From Chamaecyparis obtusa (lineage: Eukaryota > Streptophyta > Pinopsida > Cupressales > Cupressaceae): 64,000 nt of DNA. The stretch covers positions 434,001 through 498,000 of the forward strand of contig BSBK01008836.1 in NCBI GenBank assembly GCA_027943335.1, given 5' to 3'. The first letter of the stretch is position 1; each line of letters begins with the position of its first letter. Below, piece by piece: positions 22,194 to 33,653 of the stretch. The notes beneath the pieces were generated by a model that saw only the letters and a list, made by a program, of their open reading frames with translations, was not told where the DNA came from and made no database searches. Both the position numbers and the translations under genes were made by a program.

Positions 22194-22543
22194 GATATTG
22201 CTATCATGATTCAACTGTGTAGTTTTTTTGAGTCAAACTCATTGACCTATGTTTCATGAGTAGTGGTTCACACAAACCCATCTCTCATGAGAATGAATGG
22301 AACACTTAGCACTCATTGGATCTAGGTGATGCTCACAGAGTTGAAGCACCAAGACTTCTTGGGAGGTCACCCATCCCAGTACTACTCCAGCTTGAGTGCA
22401 CTTAACTACGAAGTTTCCTCCATGGTTAAACCCACTCTGCTTGCAACCCCGAAGTTTTTTGAGTTTGACTCAAAAAAAACTTCACAGTTGAATCCTGATA
22501 GCAATATCACAATTTGACTTGCTGTGGAAAATATCTCCTACTT
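22194..22543 (-). mobile_element. 5S rRNA-derived insertion with inverted ends, 14 bp TSD
   Basis: Absent from the sister LTR, where the flanks are contiguous near 27290. ataactaacgttgt is duplicated at 22180-22193 and 22544-22557. The left 48 bases (22194-22241) and 22460-22508 are inverted copies (gatattgctatca.gattcaactgtg...). Between them, on the minus strand, lies a stretch resembling the 3' two thirds of 5S rRNA. A TSD of this length suggests target-primed insertion, as for SINEs; 5S-headed SINEs (SINE3) and 5S-bearing Cassandra LTRs are the known precedents. The long inverted ends fit neither neatly. Confidence 0.7.
22338..22421 (-). ncRNA. 5S rRNA-like segment with internal promoter boxes
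   Basis: Read on the minus strand it contains agttaagtgcactcaagctg (A-box region), gtagtactgggatgggtgac (intermediate element and C-box) and ctcccaagaagtcttggtgc. These correspond in order and spacing to plant 5S rRNA from about position 50 to the 3' end. The 5' part of 5S is much weaker. The C-box is nearly intact, so polymerase III factor binding is conceivable. It is not a functional rRNA gene. Confidence 0.75.
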
Positions 22544-22876
22544 ATAACTAACGTTGTCAGGGTGAATGTTTTCAGGTCCTACCGGCTCTTGATGAACTCA
22601 CTGGCACAACATACAACAATAGAGGCAACATGTGACCGTTGTGAAGCGGGATCGGGTTGACTTAACTAATGAGCTTCATTAGTGAAACATGCACCAGCGG
22701 CAAAATGATTTTTGTCTTACTGTTAGCTGATGAGGTGAAGTTTGGCCGACGAAGGGCATTTGAATAGCCGGGTGCATCGACATACCATTGTTTGCGTATT
22801 CTCGATGCCCGATGAGCCTATTGGCATAGGTTACCGTGATGGGGGTGTTTTAGGCTGCTATAAGAATGACATCGGG

Positions 22877-23515
22877 GGGAGTTATGTCGATGGGCATTAT
22901 TGGTATAACAATGTATAGCGGTGGAACAATTATTGAGACTTGCCGACCCCTAATGAACCTATTGGTATCACTTATGTCGATGGATGCATAAATGGATAAT
23001 TTGACGAGGAAGAGAGATTATTTGTCAATGGTGCCAAGGAGGGGATTTTTTATGGTTGACCTATGCCGATGGGGGGTTATATATATATCATTTAATAATT
23101 GCATATGTTACAATGTAGTTAATATTAATAATCGGTTATGAAGGGTCATGACCCTACGTAGCATAAGCCACGTATGGTCATGGCTCTTCAAGACATGACT
23201 ATTCAAAGGATATAAATGCACATCAATGGCTGGTGAAAAGATCAATCACAATGGTAATCTATTTCAGTGCAACACTCATATATTCTCTATAGGATGATCT
23301 TGATTTTACAACAGTTATGTCGATGGGCATTATTGGTATAACAATGTATAGCGGTGGAACAATTATTGAGACTTGCCGACCCCTGATGAAACTATTGGTA
23401 TCACTTAAGTTGATTGATGCATGAATGGATAATTTGATGAGGAAGAGATTATTTGTCGATGGCGCCAAGGAGGGGATTTTTGATGGTTGACCTATGCCGA
23501 TGGGGGGTCGTTGCC
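22877..23515 (+). repeat. Internal duplication in the 5' LTR with unique filler
   Basis: A block of about 203 bp starting gttatgtcgatgggcattat occurs at 22877-23079 and again at 23311-23515. The other LTR has it once (27680-27880). Between the copies lie about 230 bases not found elsewhere in the window, with a TATA-like ggatataaatgcac. Template switching during reverse transcription, or insertion of another LTR fragment followed by repair, could explain it. Confidence 0.75.
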
Positions 23516-24686
23516 ATGATATTTTAAATTTGATCGAAGGCAAAGGATTTCTGGCGCTCCGATCAGAACTTCAACAATAAAGTGAAGATAAATACGACAG
23601 TACCTCTGAATGCCATTTTGGGTATACAAGAAACACAAGATTCTTCAGATTTACTTCATCAGACATGCATCCAAGGCGGTAGCATTGTTCCAGTGGTGAA
23701 GAGACAAAACAAGGTGAATATATTTAACTTTAGGTAAATGCAGTTGTGAGGTTAGAGGAAGTTATTGCATTTCAGAAGCCTTTTGCCTTTTGAAGGATAC
23801 AACACATTTGGAGGGTCTTTATGCCAATACTGTTGGGGCATGACTTTGGGGTCACCTTTTGGCCTTTTTACAACTGTTTGACCTGTTTCGACTGCATCCA
23901 ACCCAAAAGATATTGCTATTTTTGGGGTGCAGTTGGATTTAAAAAAAAACATAAGTATGAGCTGATGGCTCATTTTGTAAGTAGTTCTTGGTTGCGCAAA
24001 TTTGGTGAGCCTTAGTGACTATTCACAATTCTTTGCTCACTTCTAGCATACTTCTTGTAACTCAGTTTTGCATATACATAGATTATATTAAAGGCCATTT
24101 TTTCACAGTATTTTATTTTCTTATTTGTTACAGAGTTGTGTAATGGTATATAATTGATAGGAAAGTTAGTGAAAGTATCTCATTTCCTCTCAATTTTTGT
24201 CTCATGTTTGTACCATCTATGTGATTGAAGTGTTTTGTGCAAGTTGCAGTCTATGTCAAGGATATTGTTGTAGTTCGTTGTAGTGAAAGTTATAGTGAAA
24301 GTTATCTTTCTTTCATAGACACACATTCTTAGACCTCCTTGTGAAATATTTATGCACATGCATGAAGAAATACGTAGTGTAAGTTTACCACTATGTTTAG
24401 GTGTTCAAAGAATCATAATTTTTATGAATAATGCAAGTTTATCATTTTGGTGCATCACTTTATTAGTTTCAGTTTGGAGTTTAAGTTTATACAAGCTTTC
24501 TACCCCTTTTCCCATCAAGAAAGTAGTTTTAGAAAGTTCTTTGGAGTATCAGAGTGGAAGCCGACCTTCTCTGAAGGTTCTTTCCAATTTTGGGTGACCC
24601 ACAACCTAGGAAAGTTCACATGTTATTTTAGAATGCTAAGGTTTAATGCAATTTGGCAAGGGTACATTTTTTAGAACTAACAATTT

Positions 24687-24704
24687 TGGCATGCCCGGTG
24701 GGAC
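24687..24704 (+). promoter_or_regulatory. Primer binding site-like sequence
   Basis: tggcatgcccggtgggac follows the 5' LTR end after four bases. It is not the iMet type. Similar tggc.....ggtggg strings open the internal region of plant gypsy elements of the Tat/Athila group. The matching tRNA was not determined. Confidence 0.55.
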
Positions 24705-25024
24705 CGTTCTTTTTGAACAGGTAAGAAGAAATTACTTATTTTGCTAGTTTTGATATGCAGCCAGTGAATTTCAAACCTTTTAGAGGTTAATAACAACATA
24801 TTTGGCAGCTCTATTTATGTGGAAGTAGCAAAACCAGTGCAGTAATGAAAATATCTCAATATTGAGAGATTTGGTGTTTTTCTTAGTATTATCAGTCTTT
24901 AGAGGTAGTCTGAACAACACCATGACGACTCCAATCTTGTGTCAACTGGTTTCAGCGGTTCAAGTACTTGCTATTAAATGAGTTTGTTGACTAGGCTTGT
25001 CATGATCTATGATTTATCTCTACA

Positions 25025-26277
25025 ATGTCTAGTTATCATCAATATAATGGTTGTCTACCTCCATTCTATGAAAATACTGCATATATGCCTTCTTGCCATC
25101 CATATCACATAGAACAATTTGCTGGTTGTATACCAAATGACCCTTTAACAACAGGTTACTAGCAAATTACATATGCTTGCCACTTGTTCGCCCCTGCTCA
25201 ACCTTCCTAGCAACATGCCTATGCACATCAACAACCCCAAGATAGCCCTTTTGTTCCAAGTTATTGTGATGGTTTGTTGAAGCGGCCCCGACATGTTGCG
25301 AACATGAGCCTTGATGGTATTCAACAACAAAAGGAGTTGGCTCATCAAGAACAACATCACAAGAAGTATTTGGTGGAGCAGTATAGGTTGCATGAGACAA
25401 CCCTCACAAAAGAGTTGGAAGTGCAAAAGTAACATTATGAAAAGGTCTTGGTGACACAAAAGTTACAATGAGAGGAGAATTTTTGAAGAGTTAGCAATTC
25501 ATGAGGAGTTTAATGAAAAAGAGCTAAAGGAGCATAGAGAGAAAATAAAGCTCCTAGTTGTTACAACTATGAAATATAAAGAGGCCAAACATGTACAATA
25601 CGACGAGACTCTTCACAAAGGATAGGAAGAAAATGTTGAACAAAAGGTTGCAATGGAGCTATCTAATGGGTTTTCCAGTTTTCTTGAGCATAATAAGGAA
25701 ATGACAATTTTTTTTGTTTAGTGAGATACCTAGTTTTGTTGAAGAGGACAACATGTTTGAACTAGCACTGTTATCAGGTTCAGGAGGATAAAATGAAGGA
25801 TATGAGCATGCACAACTTTCGTGTTTTCAACAGTTAAAAGATCAAGGGGGTGGTCAAGTTGAACTATGCGCTAGTTCACAACCATTGCTTTAGGAAGCAG
25901 GTCAAGAGGTTTCCATGAACTTTCAAGAGAATTATCATGTTGTTAAAAACATGTCTCTCATGCAAAAAAGTGTGGAAGACTTAGAGGACCAGTTTTGGGA
26001 TGAGATGGATGAATTTTTCTCAGAACTTGATATAAAATTAGTATCTCCAAAATTGGAAGTTTGTAATCAACATGATAAAGAGCCAGAGACCAACAAAATG
26101 AGCCCTAAGTTCATTTTGTCAAGAAGATGTCCTGTTAGGCATTTAGAAAGAATGGAGGCCAACAAAGAAGGACCAGGTGTGCATACACTTAAACATGATA
26201 TTTTATCAGAAGATGTAGCTGAAGAAGAACAAGTACAACATGCTGACTCATTCCAAATCAATAGTCTATTCTATTAG
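25025..26277 (+). pseudogene. Internal ORF remnants of the long-LTR element
   Basis: From 25025 the frame MSSYHQYNGCLPPFYENTAY... is Tyr/Pro/Gln-rich and broken by several stops. It later becomes a Gln/Glu-rich coiled-coil stretch (QQQKELAHQEQHHKKYLVEQ). A separate open frame at 25915-26277 encodes 120 residues, acidic at first (DQFWDEMDEFFSELD), with no domain I recognise. The order (low-complexity, coiled coil, acidic) suits a gag-like leader protein of a defective element, but no CCHC knuckle or enzyme motif is present. Confidence 0.45.
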
Positions 26278-26711
26278 CATGATGAATTAAGTAAGGTTTC
26301 TTTTGTTCTTCAAGAAGTGTTGCACCAGGTGGTCAAAGGTTGGTCATTTTTCCATCTCTTTACAGCTACACATGAGCATAATTTTCATTACAAATTGAAA
26401 AGAAAAGGAAGATATTCTTCAGAACCTGTAAATGGTTTCATTTAAGGTGTTTCCATTGCTAGTTAGTTTAGCATCAAATAGGTTTTCATTTTTCCCTAAG
26501 TGTTGTCTAGCACAGTTAGAGTAGTTCAATGTAGGTTTTCCTGCTTTTAGTAGGTGTCCTGGTTTTCTAATCTCTCTAAATGAGTTACGATCATGTGAAA
26601 GGTTGCTTTGAGTTTGTTTTTGAGTGTACCATGTGACTATATGCCCACTGAATAGCCTAGGCAACTGGTCTTGATGTTTAGCAGGCAGACATACTGCATA
26701 TGTCGCCAAAA

Positions 26712-29044
26712 TGTTATCAATTTTTCCACAACTCATTTCAGATACATATGTCTATCCTGTAGCACATAGGGTAAAATGCATCTCCCTCAAGGGTAGAGCC
26801 CAACGTGCTACATGATCGTAAGCAGGAAGCGGTCTATTGGACGAAGTCAAATGTCACAGGAGGGTTGCGTACAATTGCAAAAACGCAAGAGCCCAACGTG
26901 CTATAGAAACCCAAATGAGTTGGAAGATGATGTCAATATAGTCAGAGGTACAAGGTGTCACAGTTGGTCATCGACAGGAGTCCCTCAATGACAGAATTTA
27001 GGCAAAAAGGACAAATGTGATCGAGATAACGTACCCCAATTTAGGAGCAAAACATTAGGTTGAGGATCTATGTCGGTGTAGGTTATGTTGATAGCATCAA
27101 ATGAGAAAAAGGCAAATCAACTTATCGACATGACTTGTGTTGATATGTTGCGTCGACATAACACTCACCATCGACAAAGGCATTTTTCTATTTTGTCAAT
27201 GTCCGATGAGATTGTCGCTAGGTCTTATACTGACGGACACCAAAAGGAGATGATGCATCAACGTGATTTTTGTCGACGAACTCATCAACATAACTAACGT
27301 TGTTAGGATGAATGTTTTCAGGTCCCACTGGTTCTTGATGAACACATCGACACAACATCCAACAATAGAAGCAACTGGTGATCATTGTGAAGAGGGATCA
27401 GGTTGACTTATACTGATGAGCTTCATCGGTAAAACATGTGCTAGCGGCAAAGCAATTTTTCTATCTTACTGATAGCCGATGAGGTTATCAGTAAGACTCA
27501 TGCTAATAGATATCTGAACAAAGGCGGTCTATCGACGAAGGTTTGGCTGATGAGGGGCATCGAAATAGCAGGGCCCATCGACATACCATTGTTTGCATTT
27601 TGCTGATGCACGATGACCCTGTCGACATAGGTTACCGCGATGAAGGTGTTTTAGGCTACTATAAGAATGATATCGGGGGGAGTTATGCCGATGGGCATTA
27701 TCGGTATAACAATGCATAGCGGTGGAACGATTGTTGAGACTTGTCGACCCTCAATGAACCTATCGGTATCACTTATGTCGATGGATGCATGAATGGATAA
27801 TTCGATGAGGAAGAGATTATTTTTCGATGGCGCCAAGGAGGGGATTTTTGTTGGTTGACCTATGCCAATGGGAGGTCGTTGCCATGACATTTCAAATCTG
27901 ATCAGAGTCAAAGGATTTATGGTGCCTTGATCGAAACTTCTCCAGTGGTAAAGTGAAGATGACTACGATGCTACCTGTGAACACCATTTCGAGTATACAA
28001 GAAATATGGAGGATTCTTCAAATTTACTTCATCAGGCACGCATCGAAGGCGATGACATTGTTCTAGTGGTGAAGAGATGGGGCAAGGTGAATATGTTTAA
28101 CTTTAGGCAAATGCAGTTGTGAGGTTAGAGGAAGTTATTGCATTTTAGAAGCCTTTTTCCTTTTGAAGGATACAACACATTTGGAGGGTCTTTATGACAA
28201 TATTGTTGGGGCATGACTTTGGGGTCACCTTTTGGCCTTTTAATAGTTGTTTGACTTGTTCTGATTGTATTCGACCCAAAAGTTATTGCTATTTTTGGGG
28301 TGCAGTTAGATTTAAAAAAAAACCATAAGTGTGAGTCGAGGGCTCATTTTTTAAGTAGTTCTTGGTTGTGCAGATTTGGGGAGCCTTAGTGACTATTCAC
28401 AATCGTTTGCTCACTTCTAGCATACTACTTGCAACTCAATTTTGTATATGCAAAGATTATATTAAAGACCATTTTTCACAACATTTTAGCTTCTTATTTG
28501 TTACAGAGTTTTGTAATGGTATATGATTGATAGGACTGTTAGTGAAAGTATCTCATTTCCTTTCTGTTTTTGTCTCATGTTTGTACCATCTATGCGATTA
28601 AAGTGTTTTGTGCAAGTTGTATTCAATGTCAAGGATATTGTTGTAGTGAAAGTTATCTTTCCTTCATAGACATACATACACATTCTCAGACCTCCCTGTG
28701 AAATATTTATGCACATGCATGAAGAAATAGGTAGTGTAAGTTTACCATTGTGTTTAGGTGTTCAAAGAATCATAATTTTTTGTGAATACTTCAAGTTTGT
28801 CATTTTGGTGCATCACCTTATTAGTTTCAGTTTGGAGTTTAAGTTTATGCAAGCTTTCTACCCCTTTTCCCATCAATAAAGTAGTTTTAGAAGGTTCTAT
28901 AGGTGATGTATCAGAGAGGAAGCCGAACTTCTCCAGAGGTTCTTTTTAGTTTTGGGTGACCCGCAACGTAGAAAAGTTGCCATGTTATTCTAGAATGCTA
29001 AGTTTTATTGCAATTTAGCAAGGGTGCATTTCTGAGAACTAATA
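26712..29044 (+). repeat. 3' LTR (2.3 kb) of the long-LTR element
   Basis: Begins TGTTATCAATTTTTCC and ends ...GAGAACTAATA, the final CA apparently mutated. It is collinear with the 5' LTR but lacks the two extra blocks, so it represents the ancestral LTR layout. Its 27100-27900 section is rich in tcgac/catcg/cgatg motifs. Confidence 0.8.
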
Positions 29045-30349
29045 TTTACAAGTAATTCAAGATTGGTGGAAGGTTATGTAAGTAATTGGAGGTGGTAAAT
29101 TTAATCCATAGTATTAGCAAATGCATATATTGATTTATTTGTCATTTTCTATGAGACGATGATAATGTTCACTTTGAGTTTTTTTGGTACACATTCGTTT
29201 ATTGGTTGTGATCTTGTACAAAGATGATTTAGATTTGTGAGAGTACCAATAAGCCTCGATAAAAAAGTGATCTCATGTGCCTATTTGGTCTTTGGATGTC
29301 GTAATATGTGACTTAATTTTGCCTCTATTCTATTTCCATCATTTAACAAGTTTTGATATAATGTAACAATCCAACCTAATGAACTATCGTTTTCACACAT
29401 TAAGCATAAATATGCATTTGATTTTTTAAAATAGAAGTATCAAAACATCGACAGTGAAAAAAATTACATATTCCATTAACAACGTCCGTCATTATTTTCT
29501 CAAAGGTAATTTCATATAATAAAAACAATAAAGATAATCCACACAAGCTCAGGTTGAGTACATAAACTCATAAGTTAGTAGTATCACTTTCTTAAATATT
29601 TATATCTTAAGTATTTTCATTTCAACAATAAATGATCAATATGTAAATAATCACACCACTGATATCCACATAAGATCATTGTTAAGATGATTTCATGTTA
29701 AATTTTTTATGTTCATCATAATCTTGTTAATCTTCTCTCCTTCATAAAAAAGCAACCAATACTAAGTGTCACATTTCACAACCATTACTAAGTGTCACAT
29801 TTCACATACTTTCCCTACATGTAGTCACACTTTTTAAAAGAATTCAAAATGATTCCATTCATATACATGCACAATATGTTGCCACTACAATGATACAGAC
29901 CTCAACAATCAAGAATCTCTCTAATATACTTACATGTATTTATGGAAGATTTCTAAAAAATACAAAATTTGAAGTTAGTTCAATGCTCCAAGTAATCAAG
30001 GAGAACTTGAGTTTAATTAAAGAATGGCATGCCATAATTTGTGATCATATCAATAAGAGAGAAATCTTCATCAATGATGAAAAACCAATTCCATAACAAA
30101 TGGAAGAACTCTATAAACGTTAGGACAACTACTACAATAGATCTCTTGCTTGATGTTAAAAAAATTGCACACAATCTTGCCCAGAACCATAACATTAACA
30201 TTTCATGGATTGTGGAAATCTGCTATCTTTTACAATAGATCTCAATCAAATCAAATGTCAACATAACAAGCAAGATAACAATTAATGGCAATAAACCCAC
30301 CTAATAGTTCTAAATGTATAACTTTTGGTGAAAAATAATAAATAGTTAA
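29045..30349. other. AT-rich DNA, no supported gene
   Basis: Contains a 24 bp near-duplication (actaagtgtcacatttcaca, twice between 29760 and 29810). A 68-codon plus-strand ORF at 29890-30096 (VIKENLSLIKEWHAIICDHI) has natural-looking composition but no known match and no splice context I trust. Confidence 0.35.
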
Positions 30350-30885
30350 AAGAGAGGGTTGTTGGACCCCTCCACCATAGGGAGTTTTCAAGATAAACAT
30401 TGATGGTTCTTCCCGTGGGAATCCTGGACATGCAAGTATTGGTAGGGTTGGTTGGGATAGTTCTTTTCTATTTATAAAGGTCTTCAAAAAAATAAATCTT
30501 ATGGAGGCTGGCCATCTTGTATGCTATTGAGCATAGATGTGTTCTTGGAGAAGGATCATTTGTGAGTCTGATTCTCAGGTGGTTGTGTATTTTCTCAATA
30601 GATGACAGTTGGATGGTGTTGGTAGGCACTTACAATTAATTATTAGACAAATTCTTTAGTTGTGTGGCTCTCTAGATTCTATTATTTTTAGGCACATTCC
30701 TAGAGAGTGGAATGGCATTGCTAATTGTTTAGCCAAATGGGCTTCTGATCAAATTTATGCTTGGAATGTTGTAGATAAAGGGCAATTACCTCTCGAAATG
30801 GCTTCCTTGTTAGATCATTTGGTGGATGGTGCCAGAGCTCTTTAAATTCCCTATCCTTCTTCTCTATATCTTTCTTGTTCTTGAA
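30350..30885 (+). pseudogene. LINE 3' end: RNase H domain and 3' UTR
   Basis: Plus-strand reading gives GVFKINIDGSSRGNPGHASI, then MEAGHL, ESDSQVVVYFLN, HIPREWNGIANCLAKWAS and LDHLVDGARAL before a stop at 30843. This is the C-terminal RNase H domain of plant L1-type LINEs. The first D, the E and the second D are visible; the last is in NGIANCLA, where Asp is Asn. An in-frame TAG just upstream replaces Trp in the usual PPWG motif. The 3' UTR contains ttgaataaatttt, shared with the LINE tail at 9945-10180. The copy is 5'-truncated; TSDs were not identified. Confidence 0.8.
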
Positions 30886-32144
30886 TAAATTTTTACCCCT
30901 CTTTTAATACTAAAAACAAATAGTCAAATTCACGAGTGACACATTGTGTCAAGTTTTTGCCTATAATTTTTACATATATTAACTATTGTTAAGTATAGAG
31001 TAGTTGATGATTATATTTAGATTAGTGAAAACATTAAGTATTTATGTACATAGTTGTCTAGTTGATTACTCTATATGATGCTCTATATTAGTCACATGGT
31101 TTATTGTTAGCTACTATAATGATATGGTAAATGATTTTTGTACACATTTTAACTCCCTTTTTTTGATGACGTGTAGGAAGGCAAAGGTTGGTAGCAATAA
31201 GGAGCTTGAGCATAAATTTTTCATCCTCATTTTCAATCAATTTGGTCTACTTGTCTACTTTTTTCCACTAGTGTTTTTGGATAGTTTCGAATTACATTCA
31301 AGCAATTGCATCAAAATAAAGAAGGGGTGGTCAAATTATTTGTATCATATTGCACCCTTATTTACAATTCACAACCATGAATTTCAATAAACTTGCTTAT
31401 CTCACTAATGAAACATCTGATATAAAAATAATTATTAAAATAAGTATAATAGGTACAAAAATTGCTATTATTTTAAATTATTATTCAAAGATTTTAAATA
31501 TTTGTATCTATTTAATTTTTACAAATAATAAATACATGAAATTGAAAAAGAATTTAAAACATCTAAAACATTAAATAGATCAATTGTTAGATGGACAATA
31601 TATGTAGTAGGTAGATAATTTTTAAATTACATAATATCTAAGATTTTTTGAAAGTATATTTAATTAGAAAAATCTGAATGATATCACAAATGTCATTCAA
31701 GGAGACGACATAATATTAAAGTCAGCAACATGCATTTATTAGGATGCATACAATATTATGTCATTCAAGTCATTTAATGAACTAATAAAATTTCTTAAAA
31801 AGATAAAGAATATATTTTTTGCAATACCATTTCCAACATAAACCAATAAATAAAAGATAAATAAAATTTTTAAATCAATAAATAAAAAAAGTATATACAA
31901 ATTATTGAGTAGTTGCCTAATTTTTTTAATTCTATACATTTATTGATTGAACTATTGAAAAAGTTAGATCCAATCTAAACTGGAACTAATAACTTTGAAC
32001 AATAAACCATCCAACCATAAGCTTCAACAATAAAAGATAGATTACAACACAATAAATGACAGGATTTCAACAATAATATATATAGTTTATAACCAAATCA
32101 ACAATTGTCCATATCTATGAACAATTTTCAACACAGTATCTTAC
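30886..32144. other. AT-rich DNA, no supported gene
   Basis: Very AT-rich, with only low-complexity ORFs. If the candidate gene at 32145-33653 is real, this would be an intron or downstream region of it. Confidence 0.35.
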
Positions 32145-33653
32145 GATCTACAAAACTTGATCTAGGGAACTCAATATTGTGAGATGCATCTTTCAGGTAA
32201 CCTAATAGGCACTTTTACCATAACCCAAAAAACACACATACCGCTGATCATGTAACTACTCATCGTTCATGCATTGTCAAATGACTCTTAAACACTTGGA
32301 CATCATACTTTTTGAAGTTTCATGTTTTCATCATACTTTAGCGTATTTATCCAGAATAGAGAACTGCACAACGTTTCCACATTTAAAGAAAGGCGTTTCC
32401 ACACCCCATAACCCACACAAGGAATACCACACATTTGTACCAACCAAATATTTTCCAACCTGTAATAGGCTTAATATCACATTTTATTACTTTTGGGTGT
32501 TTGTGCACTGGTTCGCAATCATGTCACATATGCCACAAGGCTATAATCACAAGCCTTCAAGACACCTTTCAGAAATAATACATAAGAAGACCCAATAAAC
32601 TTACTGCCGAACAATTCCAAGTAACCACATTGTATTACTAATTCCTGTTAACATTGAAAAAAAAAGGTTCCAGAAGAGAGGACCTTAAGGAATTTATGAC
32701 TTTTAAGATTCAACCTAAATTTTATCTCTAGACAATTTTTCCTTTACACTTGGGGATAAAATTAGTCAAGATTGTTACTTTGAACTGTGCAAATTTGATC
32801 CCTAACTACAATCATGATTGACTTTGTTTACAACTTAGCACAATGAGGAAAATACGGAGTTCACAGTTGATAATCTTTAACATATGAACAATCTTTGCTA
32901 TCTGCCCCCATTTACGCAGTGGGATGCTTTAAATCTTGGAATTAATACATAACTAGTGTATTTTAGTTGTGAAGGAATTTAAATGCCAACACTAATCCAT
33001 GTGAGCAGAGATGGGAATGTCAAGAACACAATCTAGATAAGTTGCTGCTCATGAATTGAATTTCATTATTATTATTATTTTACAAAGGCCTCATCTTAAG
33101 TTTCAGTCACTGTATTCTATAATCAAACTAGTAACTATTATGTCCTGCACTCAATGTTCATACATATAAAACATATCAAAATAGTATTTAACAGAGAAAT
33201 GAAGTTAACCTCGCTCCAAAGGTTTAAAACCTGGTCTAATTGCTACAGTAGAGATATGTAGCGATTAGATTGTAAGAATCAACAGTGTATTTACTTGAAT
33301 CTCTCAACTAGTGTGATAAATATGGTACATTTGCAGCACTTGATAATTGTTTGACTGAATTTCCAATGCACAACAAACCTGTAAGCAAAAAATAAACAGA
33401 TACTACTATACAAAACCTACCAGTAGCCACAAGCTACTAAAAATTTCGGAGTAAAGATATTTGCCTCATTTTGGACATTAAACCAGCTTCTTACAATCAA
33501 CCACCTGGCATATCTTTTGATCTTCTATTCAAGATAATTATGTAGAGAAGTCCCAACTCATTACACACATTCTTACAGATTAAAATATACCTTTGTATCT
33601 TCGAATTTCGATGCACTAGCAATACACCGAGGCCATAATGGTGAACAATTTGC
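32145..33653 (-). CDS. Candidate intron-rich host gene fragment (5 small exons)
   Basis: Five minus-strand segments have GT/AG borders and join in one open frame: 33653-33591 (63 nt, ANCSPLWPRCIASASKFEDTK, acceptor tgtttttgcag), 33524-33495 (30 nt), 33242-33210 (33 nt, QLDQVLNLWSE), 32644-32605 (40 nt, ELVIQCGYLELFG, pyrimidine-rich acceptor and GTAAGT donor) and 32201-32145 (57 nt, YLKDASHNIEFPRSSFVD, GTAAGA donor). The product family is not recognised. No start, stop or flanking exons were found. Each exon is short enough to be chance; the support is the combination of phase and splice signals. The 30 nt exon is the least certain. Confidence 0.25.

Larger units (their letters stand above)
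21668..24682 (+). repeat. 5' LTR (3.0 kb) of the long-LTR element
   Basis: Begins TGTTATTGTATTTG and ends ...AGAACTAACA before the PBS. It aligns throughout with 26712-29044 except for two extra blocks: the 350 bp insertion at 22194-22543 and a duplicated section with unique filler at 22877-23515. TATA-like and polyadenylation signals could not be placed firmly. Confidence 0.8.
21668..29044 (+). mobile_element. Non-autonomous LTR retrotransposon with very long LTRs
   Basis: Two long direct repeats (21668-24682 and 26712-29044) flank a 2.0 kb internal region starting with a PBS-like ttggcatgcccggtggg. There is no protease, RT or integrase; the interior holds only broken Gln/Pro-rich and acidic ORFs. 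Long LTRs with a short non-coding interior fit a LARD-type derivative of a gypsy (Tat/Ogre-like) lineage. That lineage is inferred from the PBS type and LTR size. No clear TSD remains, and the LTRs differ extensively, so it is old. The 5' LTR is longer because of a 5S-derived insertion and an internal duplication. Confidence 0.8.

Noticed and set aside
22338..22421. Functional 5S rRNA gene
   Set aside because: Only part of the gene is recognisable, with many substitutions, a single copy and mobile-element flanks with a TSD.
23259..23543. Minus-strand ORF repeated at 27651-27911 as a conserved gene
   Set aside because: Its conservation is explained by both copies lying in the duplicated LTRs; frames differ at the ends and no protein family fits.
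27410..27436. ctgatgagcttcatcggtaaaac in the long LTR (and ctaatgagcttcattagtgaaac near 22662) as a second hammerhead
   Set aside because: It has a CTGATGA-like box, but no stem II can form before the GAAA-like box, and the boxes are mutated in opposite copies. Resemblance comes from the palindromic gatgagcttcatc.
32269..32598. 109-codon plus-strand ORF
   Set aside because: No recognisable domain, and it lies antisense within the candidate minus-strand intron; probably chance.
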